Below are positions 19,638 to 28,112 of a stretch of 64,000 bases of DNA, in pieces. Each line of letters opens with the position of its first letter. Position 1 is the stretch's first letter. Origin of the DNA: CAVTOO01 sp963736355 (GTDB lineage: Bacteria > Pseudomonadota > Alphaproteobacteria > Rhizobiales > Xanthobacteraceae); contig CAVTOO010000008.1 in the NCBI GenBank assembly GCA_963736355.1, positions 165,967 through 229,966 on the forward strand, written 5' to 3'. The position numbers were made by a program, and so were the translations under genes. The notes beneath the pieces were generated by a model. The model saw nothing but the letters and a program-made list of their open reading frames with translations. It was not told where the DNA came from and did not search any database.

Positions 19638-20618
19638 ATGGCCGTCTATACCGACATCAATGCGGATGAACTGGCGGCGTTCCTCGATCGCTACGACCTC
19701 GGCGAGTTGCTGTCCTACAAGGGCATCGCCGAGGGCGTCGAGAACTCGAACTTTCTCGTGCACACGCAGCGCGGCTATTTCATCCTGACGCTGTACGAAA
19801 AGCGCGTCGCCACGGTCGATCTGCCGTTCTTCCTGTCGCTGATGGCGCATCTCGCCGCGCGTGGCATCAATTGCCCGCAGCCGGTGGTCACGCGCGAGGG
19901 CAAAACGCTCGGCACGCTCGCGGGGCGCCCGGCCGCATTGATCAATTTCCTGGAAGGCATGTGGCCGCGCCGGCCGAATGTCGGTCATTGCGCCGCCGTC
20001 GGCGAGGCCATGGCCAGGCTGCATCTCGGCGGGCTCGATTTCCCCATGCAACGCGCCAATGCGCTGTCCGTCGCCGGATGGCGTGTGCTCTATGACAGCG
20101 CCGCGCCTCGCGCCGATGAATCGCAGCCGGGCCTGCGCCAGTCTCTGGCCGACGAGCTTGCTTTTCTCGAAGCGCGCTGGCCGTCGTCGCTGCCGGCCGG
20201 AATCATCCACGCCGATCTGTTCCCCGACAACGTCTTCTTTCTCGGCGAGCGCCTGTCCGGCGTAATCGATTTCTATTTCGCCTGCAACGATACGCTCGCC
20301 TATGACGTCGCGATCACGCTGAACGCCTGGTGCTTCGAGCCCGATCATTCCTTCAACGTCACCAAGGCGCGCGCGCTGCTCGGCGGCTATAACCGCGTGC
20401 GGCCTTTGTCAGCGGAAGAGTTCGACGCGCTGCCGCTCTTGGCGCGCGGGGCCGCTTTGCGCTTCCTGCTGACGCGGCTGGTGGATTGGCTCAACGTGCC
20501 GCCGGGTGCGCTGGTTCGACCGAAAGATCCGATGGAATATGTCCGCAAGCTGCGCTTCCATCAGAGCGTCAACAGCGCACGCGACTATGGCCTCGCGCCC
20601 TCGGGTGCACTCGCTTGA
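19638..20618 (+). CDS. thrB: Homoserine kinase (ThrB, APH-fold type)
   Basis: This 326-residue protein is of the aminoglycoside-phosphotransferase-like homoserine kinase type, found in alphaproteobacteria and unrelated to the GHMP ThrB of E. coli. It has the N-terminal LGELLSYKGIAEGVENSNFLV and the Brenner-type catalytic loop GIIHADLFPDNVFF. GVIDFYFACNDTLAYDVAI supplies the DFG-like metal site. It phosphorylates homoserine for threonine synthesis. It lies between ispH and rnhA, and its TGA overlaps the rnhA ATG by one base. Confidence 0.95.
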   Translation: MAVYTDINADELAAFLDRYDLGELLSYKGIAEGVENSNFLVHTQRGYFILTLYEKRVATVDLPFFLSLMAHLAARGINCPQPVVTREGKTLGTLAGRPAALINFLEGMWPRRPNVGHCAAVGEAMARLHLGGLDFPMQRANALSVAGWRVLYDSAAPRADESQPGLRQSLADELAFLEARWPSSLPAGIIHADLFPDNVFFLGERLSGVIDFYFACNDTLAYDVAITLNAWCFEPDHSFNVTKARALLGGYNRVRPLSAEEFDALPLLARGAALRFLLTRLVDWLNVPPGALVRPKDPMEYVRKLRFHQSVNSARDYGLAPSGALA

Positions 20619-21079
20619 TGTCCACCGAAGCCGAAGGCCTGCCGCATGTCATCATCCATACGGACGGTGCCTGCTCCGGCAATCCGGGGCCGGGCGGCTG
20701 GGGCGTCATTCTCGAATTCGGCCAGCTCAAGAAAGAGCTGAAGGGCGGCGAGCTCCACACCACCAACAACCGCATGGAGTTGATGGCGGCAATCTCGGCG
20801 CTGGAGTCGCTGAAGAAGGCCTGCCGCGTCGATCTGCACACCGACAGCCAGTATGTCCGCAACGGCATCATGACCTGGATTCATGGCTGGAAACGCAACG
20901 GCTGGAAAACCGCCGACAAGAAGCCGGTCAAGAATATCGATCTGTGGCAGCGGCTCGATGCCGCGCTCAACCAGCACGACGTCAAATGGCACTGGGTCAA
21001 GGGGCACGCCGGGCACGATCTCAACGAACGTGCCGACGAACTCGCGCGCGAAGGCCTCGTGGAAGCGCGCGGGCGTTGA
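20618..21079 (+). CDS. rnhA: Ribonuclease HI
   Basis: This 153-residue enzyme degrades the RNA strand of RNA-DNA hybrids. The four acidic catalytic residues sit in HTDGACSGNPGPGGWG (Asp, ~16), NNRMELMAAI (Glu, ~55), LHTDSQYV (Asp, ~77) and NERADELA (Asp, ~140). The basic handle KRNGWKTADKKPVKN is present. ATG 20618 overlaps the thrB stop (TGATG), so it is coupled to thrB. Length fits the family. Confidence 0.97.
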   Translation: MSTEAEGLPHVIIHTDGACSGNPGPGGWGVILEFGQLKKELKGGELHTTNNRMELMAAISALESLKKACRVDLHTDSQYVRNGIMTWIHGWKRNGWKTADKKPVKNIDLWQRLDAALNQHDVKWHWVKGHAGHDLNERADELAREGLVEARGR

Positions 21080-21091
21080 GGCAAAAGAAAA

Positions 21092-21119
21092 CCGGCGGCG
21101 CGATCGATCGCACCGCCGG
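21092..21119 (-). terminator. Intrinsic terminator of the peroxiredoxin gene
   Basis: The hairpin CCGGCGG...CCGCCGG has an extended GCGAT/ATCGC inner stem. Read on the minus strand it is followed by TTTTCTTTT, so it ends the leftward peroxiredoxin transcript. It may also slow the rightward rnhA transcript. Confidence 0.75.
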
Positions 21120-21139
21120 CTGAAATTCTCTCGAAAAAC

Positions 21140-21624
21140 TCAGAGCTGCTTGAGCAGGGTGTCGCCGCCGGACATCTCGACGACGCCGGGCTTCTCTTCG
21201 ATGTTGAGCTTCGTCACCACGCCGTCCTCGACCAGCATCGAGTAGCGCTTGGAGCGAGTGCCCATGCCGCCGCCGCTCATGTCGGCGTCGAGGCCGATCG
21301 CCTTGGCGAATTCGGCGTTGCCGTCGGCGAGAAACTCGACCTGGTTCTTCTGGTCGGTGTCACGTTTCCATGCGCTCATCACGAATGCATCGTTGACCGC
21401 GTCACCGCGATGGTGTCGACGCCCTTCGCCTTCAAGGCGTCGACGTTCATCGTGATGCTCGGCATGTGCATCTTGTGGCAGGTGCCGGTGAAGGCGCCGG
21501 GCACCGCGAACAGTGCCACCTTCTTGCCCTTGAAGATCTCGGCGCTATCTTTCCACGCCGGACCTTCCGCCGACATCACACGGAATTTCGCCGCCGGAAG
21601 CCGGTCGCCAACCTTGATGGTCAT
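21140..21624 (-). CDS. Prx5-type peroxiredoxin, one frameshift
   Basis: About 161 residues once one missing base near 21400 is restored. The fold is an atypical 2-Cys / glutaredoxin-dependent Prx5-like peroxiredoxin. The peroxidatic cysteine lies in VPGAFTGTCHKMHMPS near residue 48, with the usual Thr three residues before it. The second half begins MSAWKRDT and holds AIGLDADMSGGGMGTRSKRYSMLV. It reduces alkyl hydroperoxides with thiol donors. The missing base is in the VNDAF loop. A strong terminator follows. Confidence 0.92.
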
Positions 21625-21693
21625 GGGAGTTCTCCTGAAAGGGGGTAGTTTGTCATAAAGAAGGTCGCCGTCATTGACAACGGCGCGGCGCGC

Positions 21694-22547
21694 TCACGGC
21701 AGCTCGACGTCGATATTCGTAGGCGCGATCGGCGCTGACCAGCGTGAATTTCAGTACCGAACCGGCCGCTTTCACGCCGGCAGGAAGCCCGTCGAGATCG
21801 AAGGCGAAACGCCACAGCCCGGAAGCCGGCGTTTCGGTCGCCACCGGCAGGGGCAGCGCCCAGTCATGGGTCGGTCCCTCGACAAACAATTCGGCGCTGC
21901 CGCCTTGCGGAACCCTGGTCTCGACGATGACCTTCTTGTCGCCCTCGCGACGAACCGCGCGGATCGTCAGATCTCCATCGCCGATTTTCGCAGGCTTCGG
22001 CACGCTTTGCAGCGCTGCCGCAAGTCGCACATTCGTGGACGGCGAAGTCACCGGAAATTTGAGTTCGGCGCTGGCCTGAACCGGCACGCAGAGCTTTTCG
22101 CAAACCGCATAATCGACATTGGCGCGCAACGTCACCGGCACGGCTGCATCCTTGCGGACGATCTGCAGCGGCACGATGACAGCATCTTTGTAACCGAGCG
22201 AATGTCCGCCCGCGCCGTCGGGGAACTTGATCGGCGCCGGCCACAGAACGGTCACCGTCTCGACATTGTCCGACTTTGAAAAATCGAACCGCGGCGGAAT
22301 GCCCGAATCGCCGGGCGTGCGCCAATAGGTTTTCCAGCCGGGCTTGAGCGTGATCTCGATTCCGCCGGTGAGATTTTTGCCCTGCTGCGGACCTGACAAA
22401 AGGCGCAGCGATGAATACTTGTCACCCACCCAGGCGGAACTGTCCTGGGCGATAAGTCTGGGCATAGACCGAATCGGAGGCCGCCAGCGCCACGATGCAC
22501 GCAAGAATCGAAACCGGGCGTCTGCACGACAAATTCGCTGAGATCAT
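21694..22547 (-). CDS. Exported DsbD N-domain-like protein, two frameshifts
   Basis: About 283 residues after removing extra bases near 22457 and 21711. The protein starts with a signal peptide (VSILACIVALAASDSVYAQ). The main part resembles the periplasmic immunoglobulin-like domain of thiol:disulfide interchange protein DsbD (PGWKTYWRTPGDSGIPP, LWPAPIKFPD, and the cysteine pair in VDYAVCEKLCVP, near residue 150). No transmembrane electron-transfer domain follows, so it is a free-standing domain. Probably takes part in periplasmic disulfide reduction. With the second fix it ends AYEYDVELP at 21694. It is divergent from yqgE. Confidence 0.8.
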
Positions 22548-22673
22548 GCGGTGTTCATATCGCATGAGGGGGTTACTAACCATTGAACTGCACGTGATCC
22601 CGGTCGCCAAGGCGGCCGATTTGACAGGTCGAATCCTTGCGATCAGGATGGGTGCACTGCGAGAGGCTGCTTC

Positions 22674-23380
22674 ATGACAAGCGCACGCAAACTGTCGAAG
22701 ATTGTCGGCGTCAAGGTCGGTGCCAAGGCCGGTGCGAAGGCTGGCCCGAAGTCCGGTGCCCAATCCGGTGCCACGTCCGAGACGCCGTCGTCAGTGGAAC
22801 CCGGCTATCTCGACGGGCAGATGCTGGTGGCGATGCCGGCGATGGACGACGAACGGTTCGCGCGCTCGGTCATCTATGTGTGTGCCCACTCGGCCGAAGG
22901 TGCGATGGGGATCGTCGTCAACCAGCCCGCCGGCACCATCGATTTTCCCGATCTTCTCGTGCAGCTTGAAGATCATCCGCGAGGACGATCAGATCCGCCT
23001 GCCGGACGATGTCGAGACCATGAAGGTGCTGCGCGGCGGTCCGGTCAAGACCGGTCACGGCTTCGTGTTGCATTCGAGCGATTTCTTCATCGAGAATTCG
23101 ACGCTGCCGATCGACGACGGCGTTTCGCTCACCGCGACGCTCGACATCCTCAAGGCCATCGCCGCCGGCTCCGGTCCGCGTCAGGCCATTCTCGCGCTTG
23201 GCTATGCCGGCTGGGCGCCGGGCCAGCTTGAAACCGAAATCCAGGGTAATGGCTGGCTGCATTGTCCGGCCGATCCGGAATTGATCTTCGGCACCGATGT
23301 CGACAGCAAATATGATCGCGCGCTGCGCAAGATCGGCATCGATCTTGGCATGCTGTCGAGCGAACTCAGGCCACGCTTGA
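22674..23380 (+). CDS. yqgE: YqgE/AlgH family protein (UPF0301), two frameshifts
   Basis: About 234 residues after removing one extra T near 22966 and one extra base near 23365. The corrected end is a TGA at 23378, just before the convergent gene. Uncorrected, the frame would run into that gene. Family motifs are GYLDGQMLVAMPAM, FARSVIYVCAHSAEGAMGIVVN, LRGGPVKTGHGFVLHS and ALGYAGWAPGQLE. The function is not established. The N-terminal 40 residues are a Lys/Gly/Ala-rich run (VGAKAGAKAGPKSGAQSG) and may be dispensable. Confidence 0.9.
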
Positions 23381-23408
23381 ATTCTGCAATGACTGGAACG
23401 GGAAGCGG

Positions 23409-26365
23409 CTATTTCGCCGCTTCCATGCTGCGCTCTTCGTTCAGCATGCGCTGCGCGGCATCCGCCGACATCGGCTCGCCGAAGGCGAAGCCCTGCGCGT
23501 ACTCGCAACCCATCTGGTAGAGCTCGACCGCGTCCGAATCGGTCTCCGCGCCCTCGGCCACCACATCCATGCCGAGGTCGTGCGCCAGCGCGATGATGGA
23601 TTTCAGAATCACCGGCCGCGTGCCGCGATTGGTCATGCGCACGAAGGACTGGTCGATCTTGATGGTGTCGAACGGGAAGCGCTGCAGATAGGCGAGCGAT
23701 GAATGCCCGGTGCCGAAATCGTCGAGCGACAGGCCCGCGCCGAGTTCGCGGATACGCTGCAGCATCTGCGCGGCGTGTTCCGGGTTCTCCATCACCAGAG
23801 ATTCGGTCAGTTCGAGCTTGAGCGAACCCTTGGCGACGGCCGAACGCGACAGCACCGTGCGCAAATCGTGAATCAGGTCGTGGCGCAGCAATTGCCGCGA
23901 CGACACGTTGACGCTGGCGAACAGCGGCGTCGGTGAACGGATGCCCTTCTGCCAGATCGCGAGCTGCCGCGCGGTGCGGTCGAGCATGAACAGGCCGAGA
24001 TCGACGATCAGCCCGGTTTCCTCGGCGATGCTGATGAACTCCGACGGCGACATGCGCCCCTGCTTGGGATGATCCCAGCGCGCCAGGGCCTCGAAGCCGG
24101 CGATGCCGCGATCCTCCAGCCGCACGATCGGCTGGTACAGAATGGTGATCTCTTCGCGCTCCAGCGCGCGGCGCAATTCGGATTCGATGGCGAGCCGGTC
24201 GGATTTGCGCGCGCGCATGGCCGGCTTGAACACGTCGATACGGTCGCCGCCGATGCGCTTGGAATGATACATCGCAAGCTCGGCGTCCTTGACGATGTCG
24301 TCGGATGCCGGCGTCTGCGCGTCGCTGAGCGCGAGCCCGATCGATGCGGTCAGGAAGATTTCGCGATCGTTGAAGGCGATCGGCGCGCGGATCGTCTTGC
24401 GGATGGTTTCCGCGAAGCCGGTGATCTTGGCCGGATCGCGCTCCGACAGCAGCAACAGGCCGAACTGATCGCCGGAGAGCCGCGCCAGCGTATCCTGCGG
24501 CTTTCAGAATGCGCGTCAGGCGCCGCGCCAGCGTCAGCAGGATGGAATCGCCGACCGCGATGCCGACCGAGTCGTTGACCTGCTTGAAGCGGTCGAGGTC
24601 GATGATCATGACGGTCGGGCGAATGTTCGGTGCGGTCTGTCCGAAGTTGGCCACCGCCGCGAGGCGATCCATGAACAATTGCCGGTTGGGCAGGCCGGTG
24701 AGGTTGTCATGCACGGAATCGTGCAGCAGGCGCTCTTCGGCGTTCTTGTTTTCCGTGACGTCGGTCAGGGTGCCGATGACGCGGGCGACTTCGCCGTCGG
24801 AGCCGACCACCGGGCGCGCCTTCAGCGAGAACCACATGAAATGCCCGTCGGGCGTGCGCAGGCGGAAATCCTGCACCAGCCGTCCGCGGCGTTGATCCAG
24901 CACGCTGTCGAGCGCGGCACGGAAACGATCCTGATCGAGCGGATGCAGCACTTCGAGCCACTTGGCGGCCGGGCCTTCCAGCGTGCCGCGCTTGAGGCCG
25001 AGCAGGCTCTCGGTTTCCGGGCTCGTGTACACCTTGTCCGACGACACGTCCCAGTCCCAGATCAGATCGCCCGCGCCGGTCAGCGCCAGCGCGCGACGCT
25101 CGACGTCGGAGACGATGCCGCTGGTGACGCCGCTGGCGAAAGCGTGCTGCATCACCGTAAATCCGATCAGCATCACGATCAGCACGAGGCCGCCGAGCAG
25201 CGCCGGGCCGACGATGTCGTTGGTGATATAGCCTTGCACGGCGGCGGCGGCCGCGGCCACCCACACCACCAGCAGGAACCATGTCGGGATCAGCAGCACC
25301 GCGCGGTCGAAGCCGTGCGTGGACAGATAAACGATCAGCGCGAAGCCGAAGATCGCGATGGCCGCGAGCGACAGCCGCGCAATGCCCGAGGCCACCGGCG
25401 GATCGAACAGCGCCAGCGCCACCAGCGACGCCTAGGAAGATCAGCCAGCCGAAGGTGATGTGCGAGTAGCGCACGTGCCAGCGATTGAGGTTGAGATAGG
25501 CGAACACGAAGACCAGCAGCGTTGCGGCCAGGATGGCTTCGCCCGACGCGCGCCACACGCGTTCGGCGCCGGCCGACATGTCGAAGACCTTGCCCCAGAA
25601 TCCGAAGTCGACGCCGATATAAACCAGCACGGCCCAGGCGAGCGCGGCGGCGGCCGGAAACATCACGCTGCCCTTGACGACGAACAGGATGGTCAGCACC
25701 AGCGCCAGCAGTCCGGCGATGCCGATGACGATGCCCTGATAGAGCGTGAACGAGTTGATCTTGTCCTTGTAGGCGTCGGGCTCCCACAGATAGAGCTGCG
25801 GCAGCCGCTCGGTGCGCATCTCCATCACGAAGGTGACGACGGCGCCGGGATCGATCGTCACGCGGAACACATCGGCGATGGCCAATTCCTGCCGGTCGGG
25901 GCGGTCGCCGATCGACGGCGTGATCGCAACGATGCGCGACATGCCCAGATCGGGCCACATCAGTCCCGACGACACCATGCGGTAATGCGGCGCGACGATG
26001 AGACGGTCGAGCTGATCGTCGGAATTATTGGAGAGCGCGAAGATCACCCAGTTGGTGTTGCCCTCGCGCGCGCGCACCTCGATGCGGCGCACGATGCCGT
26101 CGGTGCCCTGCGCGGTGGAGACCTGAATGCGATCCACTTCGGTCTTCTGTCGCTCGACCGCATCGGTCAGATCGATGGCGGACGCATCCGGACGCACGCT
26201 GATGGCGTCCAGCGCATGCGCGGTCGGACCGCTCGCGAGGATGGCAAAGCCGAACGCGAGGGTTGCTAGGAACCTGACAAAAACCAAACGAGACGCTCCG
26301 GTTGAGGTTCCCCTGCGGGGACCGGCGATAAATGCCACGAAAGGCAGGGAAAACCAAGGATTCAA
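23409..26365 (-). CDS. Membrane PAS-GGDEF-EAL c-di-GMP protein, two frameshifts
   Basis: About 984 residues (start uncertain) once extra bases near 25433 and 24502 are removed. The N terminus has a signal-like segment, then a periplasmic sensor domain and about seven membrane segments (7TM-sensor type). A PAS domain follows (IWDWDVSSDKVYTSPETESL). The GGDEF domain has TGLPNRQLF, but its active loop reads SGDQF, so cyclase activity is probably lost. The EAL domain is intact: GFEALARW, LDDFGTGHSSLAYL and VVAEGAET. Most likely a membrane-bound c-di-GMP phosphodiesterase. Convergent with yqgE. Confidence 0.88.
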
Positions 26366-26490
26366 CCGTCCCGCAGACCCGACTTAAGCGGTCCGAATTG
26401 CGGCCATTCCGCGGCATTTCGGTCTGCGGAGCGTTGCTTGTGAGATCGACCCCGCTGCGGCAGGATCGGACGGCTAAAAGGAGCGCGAAA

Positions 26491-26679
26491 ATGGCCAGCG
26501 AGGATGACGATCGCCCGCGTAAAAAGATCGCCCATGAGATCGGTCAGGATCTGTCGTTGCTGTCGGTCGAGGAATTGGAGGCGCGCGTCGGGTTGCTGAA
26601 GGCGGAAATCGAGCGGTTGACCGTCTCCATCACGGCCAAGCGCGCCACGCGCTCTGCCGCCGACAAGTTTTTCCGCTAG
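26491..26679 (+). CDS. DUF1192 small protein
   Basis: This 62-residue protein has an N-terminal basic/acidic patch (DDDRPRKKIAHEIG). A LSLLSVEELEARVGLLKAEIERL stretch follows and likely forms a coiled coil, matching the alphaproteobacterial DUF1192 family. Function unknown. AAGGAG sits about 8 bases before ATG 26491. In this class it is commonly found beside DUF1465 and rpmE, as here. Confidence 0.85.
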   Translation: MASEDDDRPRKKIAHEIGQDLSLLSVEELEARVGLLKAEIERLTVSITAKRATRSAADKFFR

Positions 26680-26784
26680 CCAGAGCGCATTGAACCGAAG
26701 TGCCGCTTGTCACCAAATCCTGAATGAATCCCGAAGGAATTGCGTCATTTACACAAGATTAAGCTTTCCAGCTCATGCTTGAAG

Positions 26785-26881
26785 TGTGTCCAGCTTCTGG
26801 ACATCGAGTGGCTCCTGTCCACTCTGTTTGACGCCTCCCTGTTATCAACTTGAGCCGCCGGCAACGGCGGCTCTTTTTTTG
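26785..26881 (+). ncRNA. Candidate small RNA, three hairpins with intrinsic terminator
   Basis: The 345-bp gap between the DUF1192 and DUF1465 genes has no ORF. It ends in a strong terminator and contains two further perfect hairpins just upstream. These are TGTCCAG-CTT-CTGGACA (26787-26803) and GAGTGG/CCACTC (26806-26824). A single-stranded CGCCTCCCTG lies between the second hairpin and the terminator and could pair with ribosome-binding sites. DUF1192 ends about 100 bases upstream, so the hairpins could also be a 3' UTR. I see no clear promoter. Confidence 0.5.
26852..26881 (+). terminator. Rho-independent terminator
   Basis: A GAGCCGCCG/CGGCGGCTC stem (9 bp) with a GCAA tetraloop is followed by seven to eight T residues. 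It is the strongest terminator in the window. It ends either the DUF1192 transcript or the small-RNA candidate. Confidence 0.9.
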
Positions 26882-27024
26882 TTCCTTCGCGGGACAGATC
26901 GCGGGCGCAAATCGCGCGCCGGAAACCATACGCTCAGGTTCGCGCGATCGAGGGTGGACTCGGGGTCCCCGCACTGCAATGATTTGTTGAGCATACAAGT
27001 CAAAAGCAGCGTGGGACGTTAACT

Positions 27025-27546
27025 ATGTCCGAGAAAAGCATCCGTGACCCCGGCCTGGTGTCGTTCAGTGAACGACTGGCGAACTCCGCAAGATTTGCCG
27101 GATTGTTCCGTGAGGGCATGGCGCTGGTTGAAGAGACAGCCGCCTATCTCGACGGTCAGGGCCGCACCGATGCCAAGGCGCTCGATCGTTCTGCGAGCCT
27201 CGCTTACGCCACCGAGAGCATGCGCCTCACCACGCGCCTGATGCAGCTTGCGTCGTGGCTGCTTCTGCATCGCGCCGTGAAGGAAGGCGAGATGTCGTTG
27301 CAGCAGGCCAATCGCGAAAAGACCAAGGTGAAGTTCAGCGCGCCGGATCCGGGCCCCGAAGACACCGTCGCGCGGCTGCCGGAAGTCCTGCAAAATCTCA
27401 TCGAGCGTTCGATGACGTTGCAGCGTCAGATCCGCCGTCTCGACGCCACCATTCACGCGCCGGTCACGGAAGTGACCGAAGCCCGCGAGAATGCCGTCAA
27501 TTCGCAGCTCGGCCTGCTTCGGGCGGCGTTCGAACGCAGCGCGTGA
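27025..27546 (+). CDS. DUF1465 family protein
   Basis: This 173-residue soluble, largely helical protein has FSERLANSARFAGLFREGMALVE at the N terminus and RLTTRLMQLASWLLLHRAV in the middle, both characteristic of the DUF1465 family of Alphaproteobacteria. It is described as a putative regulator with no proven activity. An ATG at 27025 follows about 145 bp after the upstream terminator, so it has its own promoter region. A bidirectional terminator follows. Confidence 0.85.
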   Translation: MSEKSIRDPGLVSFSERLANSARFAGLFREGMALVEETAAYLDGQGRTDAKALDRSASLAYATESMRLTTRLMQLASWLLLHRAVKEGEMSLQQANREKTKVKFSAPDPGPEDTVARLPEVLQNLIERSMTLQRQIRRLDATIHAPVTEVTEARENAVNSQLGLLRAAFERSA

Positions 27547-27583
27547 GTGTTTCAGGATCGCGCCGGTAAAGCCGCGAACCAAT

Positions 27584-27613
27584 AAAAAAGCCCTCGCTTG
27601 CGAGGGCTTTTTT
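27584..27613. terminator. Bidirectional intrinsic terminator
   Basis: AAAAAA-GCCCTCG-CTTG-CGAGGGC-TTTTTT: a 7-bp GC stem, extended by A:T pairs on both sides. It serves the convergent DUF1465 and rpmE genes. Confidence 0.92.
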
Positions 27614-27660
27614 GTTTTGCTGTTTTGAGGCCGTCTAGGGGACGAAGGCTGCCGTGAGGC

Positions 27661-27897
27661 TTACTTGGCCTTGTCGTCCTTGAGGAAGCCGGAGAACTTC
27701 TTCTGGAAGCGCGACACGCGGCCACCGCGGTCGAGCAGCTGCTGCGTACCGCCGGTCCAGGCCGGGTGCGACTTGGAATCGATGTCGAGCTGCATCGTGT
27801 CGCCTTCCTTGCCCCAGGTCGAGCGGGTGGAGAACTCGGTGCCATCGGTCATGACAACCTTGATGGTGTGGTATTCGGGATGGGTCTCGGACTTCAT
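27661..27897 (-). CDS. rpmE: 50S ribosomal protein L31
   Basis: This 78-residue L31 begins MKSETHPEYHTIKVVMTDG and contains FSTRSTWGKEGDTM and SHPAWTGG, all diagnostic. It lacks the CxxC zinc-binding cysteines of zinc-containing L31, so it is the cysteine-free form. It binds at the base of the 50S central protuberance. It is a single gene bounded by the shared terminator downstream and the divergent ABC exporter gene upstream. Confidence 0.95.
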   Translation of the reverse strand: MKSETHPEYHTIKVVMTDGTEFSTRSTWGKEGDTMQLDIDSKSHPAWTGGTQQLLDRGGRVSRFQKKFSGFLKDDKAK

Positions 27898-28112
27898 GGC
27901 GGAACCTTCGTCAAAGCAGGGCGTGAAGCCATGCCCGTGAATGAGCTGGCGCGCTGGATCGGTGGCGCGGGATTGCGCGCTCTATATCCCAGCGTCCCCC
28001 GGGAGACAAGGCAGGGCTGGCCTGGGCCGCAGGCCGCGATTGATGCATTGCATTGCCTCGGGCCTGAGCGCTTGGCATATCAAAGCACCCGGGCGGCAAG
28101 GCTTTCGCGTTG

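Noticed and set aside
18570..20348. Long open frame on the minus strand, opposite ispH and thrB
   Set aside because: It is antisense to two clear enzymes and its translation is low-complexity Arg/Asp/His-rich, as expected for high-GC shadow frames.
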